Shown one piece after another: positions 29,631-39,115 of a DNA stretch of 64,000 nt (position 1 is its first letter; each line of letters begins with the position of its first letter). The stretch covers positions 1 through 64,000 of the forward strand of contig RFYV01000003.1 of the NCBI GenBank assembly GCA_009921265.1, written 5' to 3'. The position numbers were made by a program, and so were the translations under genes. Below the pieces are notes generated by a model. It was given only the letters and a program-made list of their open reading frames with translations. It was not told the DNA's origin and made no database searches. Source of the DNA: Betaproteobacteria bacterium. Its GTDB lineage: Bacteria > Pseudomonadota > Gammaproteobacteria > Burkholderiales > Burkholderiaceae_C.

Positions 29631-30521
29631 ATGAAACACATTGGTTTTGTAGGTGCTTCTGGCCTGATGGGTCATGGAATGGCAAAAAATATCCTCTCCA
29701 AGGGTTATCAGTTGTCTTTAACGGTTCATCAAAAACGCGAACCGCTCAAAGATTTATTAGACATGGGCGCAAAGATTGTGAATGACTACGCTGCATTGAA
29801 CGCGTGTGATGCAGTGATCATTTGCGTCACGGGTTCGCCGCAAGTGGAGATGGCGATTCATGGACCGCATGGCATTTTAAAAAAACCACGCATGGGTTTA
29901 ATCATCATTGATGCATCCACCAGCGAGCCCGACTCCACGCGCCATTTGGAGCAATTGTGTCAAGCGCAAGGCATCACGCTCGTTGACGCACCATTGGCAC
30001 GAACACCTGTTGAGGCAGAGCTTGGCAAACTCAACACCATGGTGGGCGCATCCCAAGAAGTTTTTTCTAAGGTCGAGCCCTTGCTCAAAGCGTATTGTGA
30101 AAATGTTTTTCATGTTGGCACTTGTACGCATGGCCATGTCGTGAAGTTACTCAATAATTTTTTAGCGCAATCGATTTGTACTTCTGCCGCAGAAGCATTT
30201 GCCGTGGGCGCTAAGGCTGGAATCGACGTCAATCAATTGGTCAATGTTGTGTCTGCTGGGGGTGTTAATTCGGGTTTGTTTCAAGCCATGTCAAAAACCC
30301 TGTCAGGTGATTACACAGGCCTTAAATTTGAATTGAACAATGCAACCAAAGATTTACGTTATTTTTTGCATCTGGCTGAAAATTTAAAAGTGCCAGTTGC
30401 TGTGGGCAGTAGTGTGACGCAAAGCTTAACAACGGCATGCGCCGTTGGATTTGGGAGTGAATTGGTGCCATCCTTGGTGAAGGCGCAAGAAAAAATCAAT
30501 CAAATCAAAATTGGGAACTAA
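29631..30521 (+). CDS. 3-hydroxyisobutyrate dehydrogenase-like NAD(P)-dependent oxidoreductase
   Basis: HIGFVGASGLMGHGMAKNILSKGY, VDAPLARTPVEAELGKLNTMVG, HVVKLLNNFL. Confidence 0.88.
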   Translation: MKHIGFVGASGLMGHGMAKNILSKGYQLSLTVHQKREPLKDLLDMGAKIVNDYAALNACDAVIICVTGSPQVEMAIHGPHGILKKPRMGLIIIDASTSEPDSTRHLEQLCQAQGITLVDAPLARTPVEAELGKLNTMVGASQEVFSKVEPLLKAYCENVFHVGTCTHGHVVKLLNNFLAQSICTSAAEAFAVGAKAGIDVNQLVNVVSAGGVNSGLFQAMSKTLSGDYTGLKFELNNATKDLRYFLHLAENLKVPVAVGSSVTQSLTTACAVGFGSELVPSLVKAQEKINQIKIGN

Positions 30522-30588
30522 AGATTTATTGCGAGCAGGCACGGGGTTTGCGTTTCCTTAAAGCCAACTTACCAAGGTGTTGGTTTTT

Positions 30589-30655
30589 GGACAGCCCCTA
30601 GAGCCACTCTCGCCTTCATAAGAGTACACAGAGGGATTTGAAACAGGGGCTGTCC
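30589..30655. repeat. Inverted repeat GGACAGCCCCT...AGGGGCTGTCC
   Basis: Perfect 11-bp arms at 30589-30599 and 30645-30655 with 45-nt loop, intergenic. Confidence 0.75.
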
Positions 30656-30716
30656 CTTCTTTCTTTTCCATAGCTATCATCGACTCTATTATTTTTAAAA
30701 AATCGGAGCGTTGAAA

Positions 30717-31604
30717 ATGGAAATAGGAATCGCCGGAACGGGCAAGATGGGTTCAGCCATCGCCAAACGATTGATTCAATTGGGTCACACCGTTTATGTT
30801 TGGAACCGAACAGCTGAACGCGCCAAGCCCTTGATCGATCTCGGTGCCCATTGGGTCGCAACACCCCAAAAATTATCAACACAGGTGAGCACCATCATCA
30901 GCATCGTGACCGATGAAGCAGCCATGGATCAGGTTTATTTATCACCCGAAGGCTTAATCAGCGCAGACGTTAGCAAAAATCTTTTCATTGATATGAGTAC
31001 GGTCAAACCCGCGCAACAACAAAAAATGGGTGAAGCCGCGATTGCAAAAGGAGCTGCCTACGTTGAATGCCCTGTGGGCGGAAGTGTGGGACCCGCATCA
31101 GAAGGAAAATTATTGGGTTTTGCAGGTGGACTTGAAAAAGATTTCTTACGTGCAAAACCGATTCTTGATTTGTTATGCAAAAGAGCCGAACACTTAGGCG
31201 CATTGGGTTCAGGAGAAACCATGAAGCTCGCCATTAATCTTCCGTTGATGGTGTATTGGCAAACACTGGGCGAGGCTTTGTCGCTCATTGATCATTTGAA
31301 ATTAGATCCCAAGTTGGTGGTTGATTTATTTACTGAATCATCGGGAGGCCCCAATATGCTCAAGGTAAGAGGGGGCATGATTACCAACGCACTGGCAGGT
31401 GTTAAAAATGAAATGATCACCGTGAACGTTGCGACCATGCGAAAAGATTTGCGCGCCATGCTCGATCAAGGACAGAGTTTAAACAGGCAAATGCCATTAA
31501 CCACACAATCATTGGCTAACTTTGACAAAGCCGATGCAAGTGGTTTGTCATCTGCCGATTGCACGCAATTGTTGGTGTGGTGGTTGGCTAACGGTAAAAA
31601 ATAA
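30717..31604 (+). CDS. NAD(P)-dependent oxidoreductase, 3-hydroxyisobutyrate dehydrogenase-like
   Basis: MEIGIAGTGKMGSAIAKRLIQLGHTVYVWNRT, ECPVGGSVGPASEGKLLGFAGG, MKLAINLPL. Confidence 0.88.
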   Translation: MEIGIAGTGKMGSAIAKRLIQLGHTVYVWNRTAERAKPLIDLGAHWVATPQKLSTQVSTIISIVTDEAAMDQVYLSPEGLISADVSKNLFIDMSTVKPAQQQKMGEAAIAKGAAYVECPVGGSVGPASEGKLLGFAGGLEKDFLRAKPILDLLCKRAEHLGALGSGETMKLAINLPLMVYWQTLGEALSLIDHLKLDPKLVVDLFTESSGGPNMLKVRGGMITNALAGVKNEMITVNVATMRKDLRAMLDQGQSLNRQMPLTTQSLANFDKADASGLSSADCTQLLVWWLANGKK

Positions 31605-31605
31605 A

Positions 31606-32649
31606 TTAATGCGCAACAACGGCGCCCACAGCAGAGAATAAATTTTTAATGGCTGTGACTTCAATGTTGCGACTGATAAAAACCAAACGCGTGTCGTGAT
31701 CGTCGCTTGGCCAGCGATCCAATTTAACGGGCGGATGAAAAATATGTTGAACACCTTGAACCACAATCGGTTTACCGTCCACGTTGACTATGCCTTTGAC
31801 TCGCAGCAGATCGGGCCCGCGCAATTGACTCAACAACTCCATCGCCGAAGAAAAGGCCTGCCATTGAAATGGGGTTTCAAACCTCAAACTGAGTGTTGCA
31901 ATGCTTGAATCATGCAAGGCTTGTTTTTTTCCTAAATATCGTTCGCCATCAGAAGACAATTGATTCAAATCTTCGCCTAAAAAATACAAGGTGTTGTTGT
32001 TGACTCGAGATGAGTTGAGTCCTAGGTTGATTAAATCGTTGGGTTGTGCGTTTCCATTGAGTGAAAAAAGTATTTTGCTCATGGGTTGTAGTTGCACAAT
32101 GGCTTGTTGCAACTCGTCTAATTGCTCTAAAGCGACTAAATCTGTTTTGGTGATGACCACGCAGTCGGCCATGGCAATTTGTTTATTGGCTACCGATTCA
32201 TTTTTTAAAAGATTAAGGCCATGAAATGCATCGATCAAACTGATCATGCCATCCAGCCTAAATTGAGCACCAATCAAAGTGTCGCTCATCAGCGTTTGAA
32301 TCACAGGTGCGGGGTCGGCGAGCCCCGTGGTTTCAATCATCACGCGATCAAATTCTGGAATCAAGCCTGAGCGACGCTGGGCAAATAAATCTCGCAATGT
32401 ATCTTGCAAATCAGTTCTTACCGAGCAACAAATACAACCATTGGCGAGCAAACTGATGTTCTCATTGGACATCGATACCAAATCGTGATCGATACCGATT
32501 TCGCCCACTTCATTGATGATGACAGCCACCTTGTTCATATCGGGGTGGCGCACCAACTGAGAAATCAGTGTGGTTTTACCGCTTCCCAAAAACCCAGTGA
32601 TTAAACTCACGGGCAATCGAGAAGCCAAAAGATCGCGTTGTTGATTCAT
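31606..32649 (-). CDS. CobW/COG0523-family GTPase
   Basis: PVSLITGFLGSGKTTLISQL (Walker A), ANGCICCSVRTDL (CxCC), VVITKTDLV. Confidence 0.93.
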   Translation of the reverse strand: MNQQRDLLASRLPVSLITGFLGSGKTTLISQLVRHPDMNKVAVIINEVGEIGIDHDLVSMSNENISLLANGCICCSVRTDLQDTLRDLFAQRRSGLIPEFDRVMIETTGLADPAPVIQTLMSDTLIGAQFRLDGMISLIDAFHGLNLLKNESVANKQIAMADCVVITKTDLVALEQLDELQQAIVQLQPMSKILFSLNGNAQPNDLINLGLNSSRVNNNTLYFLGEDLNQLSSDGERYLGKKQALHDSSIATLSLRFETPFQWQAFSSAMELLSQLRGPDLLRVKGIVNVDGKPIVVQGVQHIFHPPVKLDRWPSDDHDTRLVFISRNIEVTAIKNLFSAVGAVVAH

Positions 32650-32659
32650 AAATCAAACA

Positions 32660-33907
32660 CTAGATATTCATCTCCAATGTATAAAGTCCACCCGTGAAGC
32701 GATCGACGGTATAAACAATGCGTCTTTCATCGACATACACATCGTTGAGTTGAATAGCGCCTGCAGGAGAGAGTTTGGGTGCGCCGGGTACAAAGTATGC
32801 AATCTCTTGAACTGCAAACGGATCGGTCGTGTCATAAATTCTCACACCCGCATTAAAAAACGAACCCACGATGATGGTGTCTGAAACAAATGATGTGGGT
32901 ACGGGTAAATTTTCATGCAAATTATGTGCGCCAAATCGCCCACCACGCTTGGCAAATACTGCAGGATCTGCCGCAGGAAATGTACCGATGGGAACAGGAT
33001 TTTTTTCATCGCGCGAGTCAATCATCCAAACCAATTTGGGCCAATCTTTGCCATCGTCTTGAACGCACTCATCGCTCACGATCCATAAGTTGCGTTCAAA
33101 CAAAGGTAGCAAGGTATGAATAAAACCATTGAACGGTGGCGAATGATTCCAATGTGTTGCAACTTTGATATCGCTTTTGTTGGAGATATCAAGAACGAAT
33201 GCACCGCCGTCGATGTAGCCGATGTATGCGCGATCGGGTTGTTGTGGAAATACGTTGGTGTTGTGCGCTCTAAAGCCTGTATCAAATTGTGGTTTTAGTC
33301 GAGTGGGCTGCGGCGCGCTATCACCCACGCGTGTGCCGGGATACCACCAACGTCCCACCTCAACAGGCTTGGATGGATTGGATACATCCAAAATTCTGTA
33401 AAACTGATCGTCGAGTTGATTGTGCGGTTGAAAGTCTGCTGAACCAGAACTCATATGAAGGTATTTACCATCGACAAACCAAACCGCATGAACACCGCGT
33501 GAATAGGGGCCTGAGCAATCAAAGTGTGAAATCAGCTTGGGTGCCTCGGGATGACTGACGTCAAACAAATCAACGCCCGCAGGTTTGAGACCTGGTTCAG
33601 AGCATTGATAGGCCACGGCCAAGATATTGCCAACGACATCCAAAGAATTGGAGCGAAGTTTCATGTGTGGCAACTCGGTTTGAACAATGACCTTTGGATT
33701 TTTGGGATCGGTGACATCCACGCCCGAAAAATTTTTAGGTGCTGATTCGTGCGCCAACCAAAGGATGCGTCGCCCATCGGATGTGGCTTGTATGCCCATG
33801 CCTTCTCCTAAGCCGCCAAACCCATTCAATTCATGGTGCGACAAGAGTTTCATGTTGTGTGAAAGTGTTTGATCTGCACGGCCTGCAGGTTGCGACATTT
33901 TGTACAT
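32660..33907 (-). CDS. LVIVD-repeat-like beta-propeller protein
   Basis: Repeated segments such as VDVTDPKNPKVI, VDLFDVSHPEAPKLI, YRILDVSNPSKPVEVGRW, FVLDISNKSDIKVA, VRIYDTTDPFAVQEIA. Confidence 0.75.
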   Translation of the reverse strand: MYKMSQPAGRADQTLSHNMKLLSHHELNGFGGLGEGMGIQATSDGRRILWLAHESAPKNFSGVDVTDPKNPKVIVQTELPHMKLRSNSLDVVGNILAVAYQCSEPGLKPAGVDLFDVSHPEAPKLISHFDCSGPYSRGVHAVWFVDGKYLHMSSGSADFQPHNQLDDQFYRILDVSNPSKPVEVGRWWYPGTRVGDSAPQPTRLKPQFDTGFRAHNTNVFPQQPDRAYIGYIDGGAFVLDISNKSDIKVATHWNHSPPFNGFIHTLLPLFERNLWIVSDECVQDDGKDWPKLVWMIDSRDEKNPVPIGTFPAADPAVFAKRGGRFGAHNLHENLPVPTSFVSDTIIVGSFFNAGVRIYDTTDPFAVQEIAYFVPGAPKLSPAGAIQLNDVYVDERRIVYTVDRFTGGLYTLEMNI

Positions 33908-33968
33908 ATAAGGGTTGTCCTGTTTGTTTTAATTCCTCCACAATATAAACTATTCAAAAAACCAATTT

Positions 33969-34955
33969 ATGGAGACAAAGATGTTTAAACAAAAGATTGC
34001 TGTCGGTATATTTGTATTAATAACTCTTTTGGGTTACAACGTTCAGGCGCAAGATGCGAACTTCCCCAATAAGCCCGTCAAATTAGTTGTGACCTATCCG
34101 CCTGGTGGTAGTAGCGATTTAATGGCTCGCATCATGGGTCAAAAGTTGAGTCAATATTGGAATCAACCAGTCATCATCGAAAGTAAACCAGGTGCTGCAG
34201 GCTCCATCGGTATGGAGTTTGCAGCTCGACAAGCCGCTGATGGATACACCTTTGTGATCGGCAATTTAGGTCCTGCAGGTGTCAATCCTTTGCTGTCTAA
34301 AGTTCCATACAGCATGGAGAAAGATTTCATCGCCGTTTCTCTCACAGCAACGGGACCCAATATTTTGGTGGTGCCCACTACTTCACCTTATAAGAGTTTG
34401 TCTGATTTGGTGGCTGCTGCAAAAGCAAAACCCGATTCCATCTCTTTTGGAACGAGTGGTCCTGGCAGCATGTCGCATTTGGCTGGCGAGATGATCATGC
34501 GCCAAGCGGGCGTGAAGATGATTAGTGTGCCCTATAAAGGTGGTGGTCTTGCAGTGAATGATTTGATTGCAGGGCAAATCAATATGATGGTGTCGGATGC
34601 ATTGCCTGTCAGTCAACACATCAAAACAGGACGCTTGCGTGCATTGGGTATCACCAGTGCAAAACGTTCACCAATGTCACCCGAGATTCCCACCTTTGCC
34701 GAGGTCGGTATGAATGGCTTAGTTGCCGTTAACTGGTGGGGCGTATTTTTACCCACAGGAACACCCAAAGCAATTGTTGATCAGTACATGAGTGCACTCG
34801 TCAAAATCATGGCGGATCCCGACTTAAAAGAACGTTTTGCTGGATTAGGCGTTGAAGCCATGGCGAGTACGCCAGATGAATTTCGTGCATTTTTAGCTGA
34901 AGAAAAATCCAAATACTCCAAACTCATTTCAGACAACAACATCAAAGCAGAATAA
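33969..34955 (+). CDS. Bug/TctC-family tripartite tricarboxylate receptor
   Basis: FPNKPVKLVVTYPPGGSSDLMARIMGQKLSQYWNQPVIIESKPGAAGSIGMEFAARQAADGYTFV. Confidence 0.93.
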   Translation: METKMFKQKIAVGIFVLITLLGYNVQAQDANFPNKPVKLVVTYPPGGSSDLMARIMGQKLSQYWNQPVIIESKPGAAGSIGMEFAARQAADGYTFVIGNLGPAGVNPLLSKVPYSMEKDFIAVSLTATGPNILVVPTTSPYKSLSDLVAAAKAKPDSISFGTSGPGSMSHLAGEMIMRQAGVKMISVPYKGGGLAVNDLIAGQINMMVSDALPVSQHIKTGRLRALGITSAKRSPMSPEIPTFAEVGMNGLVAVNWWGVFLPTGTPKAIVDQYMSALVKIMADPDLKERFAGLGVEAMASTPDEFRAFLAEEKSKYSKLISDNNIKAE

Positions 34956-34965
34956 GGTCAATTTC

Positions 34966-36096
34966 ATGTTTTTCAAATGCCAACCCAATTGCTGTCATCC
35001 CGCACATCGTCACAGCGCAGCAGCAGCAAAAAAACCTGCAAAAAAATCAATTGCAGTTGCAGTCAAAAAATCTTCATCAACTGCAAAAAAACCATTGAAG
35101 ATTGATATTCATTGTCATTACTTCAATCCAACCGTTGCACAAAAAGCAGCCGTGATGAAACCCGCTGAGCAAGAAATGGCTTATGTGTATGCCAATCAAC
35201 TCACGCGTGACGTCAATGTCAAACAAATGAAGGACCGTGCGCCTAAGTTGTCGGATATTGCTGTGCGACTCAAAGACATGGATCGCATGGGGGTTGATGT
35301 TCAAGCGGTGTCGCCTGCGCCGTTTCAATACTATTATTTTGCAGAGCCTACATTTGGTGCCGAATTGGCAAGAGAAGTCAACGATGGTATTACCAATATT
35401 GTGGCGACGCACCCCAAACGTTTTGCTGGAATAGGAACAGTGCCTTTGCAAAATGCAGACATGGCGGTTGCAGAGCTCAATCGCGCCGTCAAAGATTTGG
35501 GATTGCGTGGCATTGAGATCAATACCCATGTGAATGGTAAAAATTTAACCGATCCATCACTCGGATTAGAAAAGTTTTTTGCACGAGTGGCCGAGTTGGG
35601 TGTGGCGTTATTTATTCACCCCAATGGTTTTAGTGATGCGCAACGACTCACCGAACACTACTTTAATAATGTGATTGGTAATCCGTTGGAAACCACCGTC
35701 GCAGTCAGTCATTTGATTTTTGATGGTGTCATGCAACGCAACCCCAAACTCAAAGTGGTGTTGGCTCACAGTGGCGGTTATTTGGCCCACTATTGGGCGC
35801 GTATGGATCACGCACATCGCGCGCGTCCCGACTGCAAAACAGTGATCAAGAAAAAACCATCGTCGTATCTCGAAAAATTTTATTTCGACACCATCACGTT
35901 TGATCCCGGTATGTTAAAAAATTTAATCGATCGCTTCGGTGCAGATCATGTGATGTTAGGAACGGATTATCCGTATGACATGGGTGAAGACGATCCTGTG
36001 GGTTTGATTAATTCCGTCAAAGGACTTAAAAAAATTGACAAAGATTTAATCATGGGTGGCAATGCTGCCAAACTTTTGAAAATTAAAACATATTGA
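34966..36096 (+). CDS. Amidohydrolase family 2 (ACMSD-like) with unusual N-terminal extension
   Basis: KIDIHCHYFNP metal motif, IHPNGFSDAQ, VVLAHSGGYLAHYWARMDH, MLGTDYPYDMGEDDPVG. Confidence 0.87.
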   Translation: MFFKCQPNCCHPAHRHSAAAAKKPAKKSIAVAVKKSSSTAKKPLKIDIHCHYFNPTVAQKAAVMKPAEQEMAYVYANQLTRDVNVKQMKDRAPKLSDIAVRLKDMDRMGVDVQAVSPAPFQYYYFAEPTFGAELAREVNDGITNIVATHPKRFAGIGTVPLQNADMAVAELNRAVKDLGLRGIEINTHVNGKNLTDPSLGLEKFFARVAELGVALFIHPNGFSDAQRLTEHYFNNVIGNPLETTVAVSHLIFDGVMQRNPKLKVVLAHSGGYLAHYWARMDHAHRARPDCKTVIKKKPSSYLEKFYFDTITFDPGMLKNLIDRFGADHVMLGTDYPYDMGEDDPVGLINSVKGLKKIDKDLIMGGNAAKLLKIKTY

Positions 36097-36109
36097 TCTG
36101 AAAGGTTGA

Positions 36110-37063
36110 ATGATGAAAAAATTATTATTAACAATTGTTGCCAGTGTGGGTTTATGCGGCGCGTTGCAAGCGCAAAATATTTCGATTGCAACGGGTGGCA
36201 CGGGTGGTGTGTATTACCCCATGGGAGGCGGCATGGCGGCAGTGCTGTCTAAGCATGTACCTGGCATGCAAGCCACTGCAGAAGTCACTGGCGGCTCGGT
36301 AGATAACTTGAAATTGATTGGAACAGGCAAGCCCTATATCGGCTTTACCATGACCGATGCAGGACTTGACGCATACAACGGTGAAGATAAATTCAAAGGA
36401 CACAAAGTGCCTTTGCGCACGCTCATGATTTTGTATCCCAATCGCATGCATGTGGTAAGTATTGAAGGTCGTGGTGTTAATCGCATGGCTGACCTCAAAG
36501 GCAAACGCGTGTCTACTGGCTCTCCTGGTAGTGCAACAGAAGTAATGGCTTTTCGTTTGATTGAAGCGGCAGGTTTAGAAAGAGACAAAGACATGAAGCG
36601 CGAGCGGTTAGGTGCTGCAGAGTCAGTCAACGCCATGAAAGACGGAAAAATTGACGCATTCTTTTGGGTAGGTGGATTGCCAACGGCTGCAGTTACCGAT
36701 TTGGCCAACACGCCTGGTACCAAAATCAAGATGGTCGATCATGCAGAGGCAGTGGCTGCAATGAATAAAAAATACGGTAACTTGTATGTAGAGGACGTGA
36801 TTGATAAAGCAGTTTACAAAGGCATGGATACCGACAACAAACAAGCAACAGTAATGAATATTTTGGTTGCTCACGAAAATATGGATGACAAAACGGCTTA
36901 CAACATTGTGAAAACCATTTTTGATAAGCGCGATGATTTGATTGCTACGCATAAAGAAGCAATGAACTTCAAGTATGAAAATCAAAAACAAAAAGCTTCC
37001 CCGATTCCATTTCATCCAGGCGCTGCTAAATATTTTGCTGAAAAAGGCGTCAAGCTCAACTGA
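36110..37063 (+). CDS. TAXI-family TRAP transporter solute receptor
   Basis: Signal peptide, then ISIATGGTGGVYYPMGGGMAAVLSKHVPGMQATAEVTGGSVDNLKLI, DLKGKRVSTGSPGSATEVMA. Confidence 0.93.
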   Translation: MMKKLLLTIVASVGLCGALQAQNISIATGGTGGVYYPMGGGMAAVLSKHVPGMQATAEVTGGSVDNLKLIGTGKPYIGFTMTDAGLDAYNGEDKFKGHKVPLRTLMILYPNRMHVVSIEGRGVNRMADLKGKRVSTGSPGSATEVMAFRLIEAAGLERDKDMKRERLGAAESVNAMKDGKIDAFFWVGGLPTAAVTDLANTPGTKIKMVDHAEAVAAMNKKYGNLYVEDVIDKAVYKGMDTDNKQATVMNILVAHENMDDKTAYNIVKTIFDKRDDLIATHKEAMNFKYENQKQKASPIPFHPGAAKYFAEKGVKLN

Positions 37064-39096
37064 TGAATACACCTCAAGACATGCATCCAGGCTCTAACGG
37101 GCCTGATGTAGTGATCAGCCAAGAGTCACTGAGCAAAGCCGAAGAATTTATTGAAGCCGAGGAGGGCGCGGCCAATAAATTCAAAGGCTGGGCGGCGGTC
37201 TTGGTGACCTTGCTCGCCGTGGCAATGTCGGTGTTTCATCTTTATACGGCTTACGCGATTGTTCCCACGCAAATCCTCAGACCCATCCACGTGGGAATGG
37301 TTTTGTTTTTATGTTTTTTGATGTTTCCAATCAGTAATGCGTATCGTCATCGCATCATGTGGTGGGATTGGATTGCTGGCGCTTTATCCATTGCAGTCGT
37401 CGTTTATTTGGTGATGGGTGGAGATGACTTCACCGATCGAAATACATTGCCAGAAAACTGGGATGTCTTTTTTGGAATTTGTTTGATCGTACTCATCATG
37501 GAGGCCATGCGACGCACCAATGGGTGGATCATGCCCATCATCACTTCACTTTTTATTGTGTACGCATTGGCAGGGCCCTCATTGCCCGCACCGTGGACGC
37601 ACAAAGGTTACGAAGTAGGACGATTGGTGGGTGTGTTGTACATGACCTTAGAGGGTATTTACGGCGTTGCAGTCGACGTATCTGCTTCACTCATTATTTT
37701 ATTCACCATTTTTGGCGCATTCTTGCAGTATTCGGGTGCGGGTAAGTTTTACATTGATTTTTCTTTTTCTGCGATGGGCGGTAAATCAACAGGCGCAGGT
37801 CGCACGGTTGTATTGGCTTCATTTTTGTTAGGGGGTCCATCGGGTTCGGGTGTTGCAACCACGGTTACTTTGGGAGCGGTGGCTTATCCATTGCTCGCAA
37901 AAGTGGGGTATGAAAAAAATGCTGCAGGTGGTTTGTTGGCTGCAGGTGGATTGGGCGCTATCATCTCGCCCCCTGTATTGGGTGCGGCAGCTTTTTTAAT
38001 TGCTGAATTTTTAAAAATTTCATACCTTGATGTGTTGTTGATGGCGATCATTCCAACACTTCTTTTTTATCTCGCCCTATTTTTGATGGTTGAAATTGAT
38101 GCTCGCAAATACGGAATGCGCGATAGCGCCATCGAACGTGTTGATTCAATTTGGAATTTAACGCGCAAATATTGGTATCACTTTTTGTCTCTCATCTCGA
38201 TCGTGTTTTTTATGATGTGGGGCTTCTCGCCCGTGTTGTCGGTGTTTTGGGCTACGGTGGTTTCACTCTTTACCAGCATGCTTAGAAGCGACACCACACT
38301 CATCCCCTACGATCTGTTTGAAGGTGGAAGCGATTGGATGCAACGCATGTGGTCTTCACCATTCATCAAAGCGATGGAGGGCGGATCGATTGGCGTGCTC
38401 AATGTTGCGGCGACTTGCGCGGGTGCTGGCATTATTGTGGGCGTCGTCACGCTCACAGGCTTGGGACTTAAATTCAGCACCATCGTGATTGACTATGCGG
38501 CAGGTTCGTTGCTCTTAACAGCCATCTTCACATCTTTGGTGGTTTGGATTGTTGGACTCGCGGTTCCTGTTACTGCTTCTTATATTATTTGTGCAGTGAT
38601 TGCTGCACCCGCACTCACCAAATTAGGCGTTCCTGATTTTGCCGCGCACATGTTTATTTTTTATTACGCTGTGTTGTCTGAAGTTTCTCCACCCACCGCG
38701 CTTTCGCCTTTTGCGGCAGCAGCCATCACAGGCGGCGACCCCTACAAAACAACCTTGCAATGTTGGAAATACACAGTCCCTGCATTTTTATTGCCCTTTA
38801 TGTTTGTACTCGATCCCAGTGGACAGGGATTGTTATTGATGGGTTCTACAAAGTCCTTGGCGTCAGCCGATTGGGTCTCTATCGGTTTGGTATTCACAAC
38901 AGCAGCCTTGGGCATTGCATCGATCGCAGCAGGCTTTCAAGGATGGGCTTGGGTTAAAACCACCACCTACGAGCGCTTACTTTTTATCGCTGCAGGATTT
39001 GCTTTGGTCTACCCGTCGACTTGGAGTGATGGATTAGGCTTGGCCATGGTGGGAATTGCAGTTGCCTCACAACTCATCCGTCATCGAAAAAATTAA
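37063..39096 (+). CDS. TRAP transporter fused permease (4TM/12TM)
   Basis: 677 aa many-TM protein; FLLGGPSGSGVATTVTLGAVAYPLLAKVGYEKNAAGGLLAAGGLGAIISPPVLGAAAFLIAEF. Confidence 0.93.
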   Translation: MNTPQDMHPGSNGPDVVISQESLSKAEEFIEAEEGAANKFKGWAAVLVTLLAVAMSVFHLYTAYAIVPTQILRPIHVGMVLFLCFLMFPISNAYRHRIMWWDWIAGALSIAVVVYLVMGGDDFTDRNTLPENWDVFFGICLIVLIMEAMRRTNGWIMPIITSLFIVYALAGPSLPAPWTHKGYEVGRLVGVLYMTLEGIYGVAVDVSASLIILFTIFGAFLQYSGAGKFYIDFSFSAMGGKSTGAGRTVVLASFLLGGPSGSGVATTVTLGAVAYPLLAKVGYEKNAAGGLLAAGGLGAIISPPVLGAAAFLIAEFLKISYLDVLLMAIIPTLLFYLALFLMVEIDARKYGMRDSAIERVDSIWNLTRKYWYHFLSLISIVFFMMWGFSPVLSVFWATVVSLFTSMLRSDTTLIPYDLFEGGSDWMQRMWSSPFIKAMEGGSIGVLNVAATCAGAGIIVGVVTLTGLGLKFSTIVIDYAAGSLLLTAIFTSLVVWIVGLAVPVTASYIICAVIAAPALTKLGVPDFAAHMFIFYYAVLSEVSPPTALSPFAAAAITGGDPYKTTLQCWKYTVPAFLLPFMFVLDPSGQGLLLMGSTKSLASADWVSIGLVFTTAALGIASIAAGFQGWAWVKTTTYERLLFIAAGFALVYPSTWSDGLGLAMVGIAVASQLIRHRKN

Positions 39097-39115
39097 TTCA
39101 AACTATTTTTTGATC

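Noticed and set aside
36334-37072. Minus-strand ORFs of 131 and 149 aa across the TAXI receptor
   Set aside because: Overlap a well-supported TAXI receptor on the other strand; no recognisable domain.
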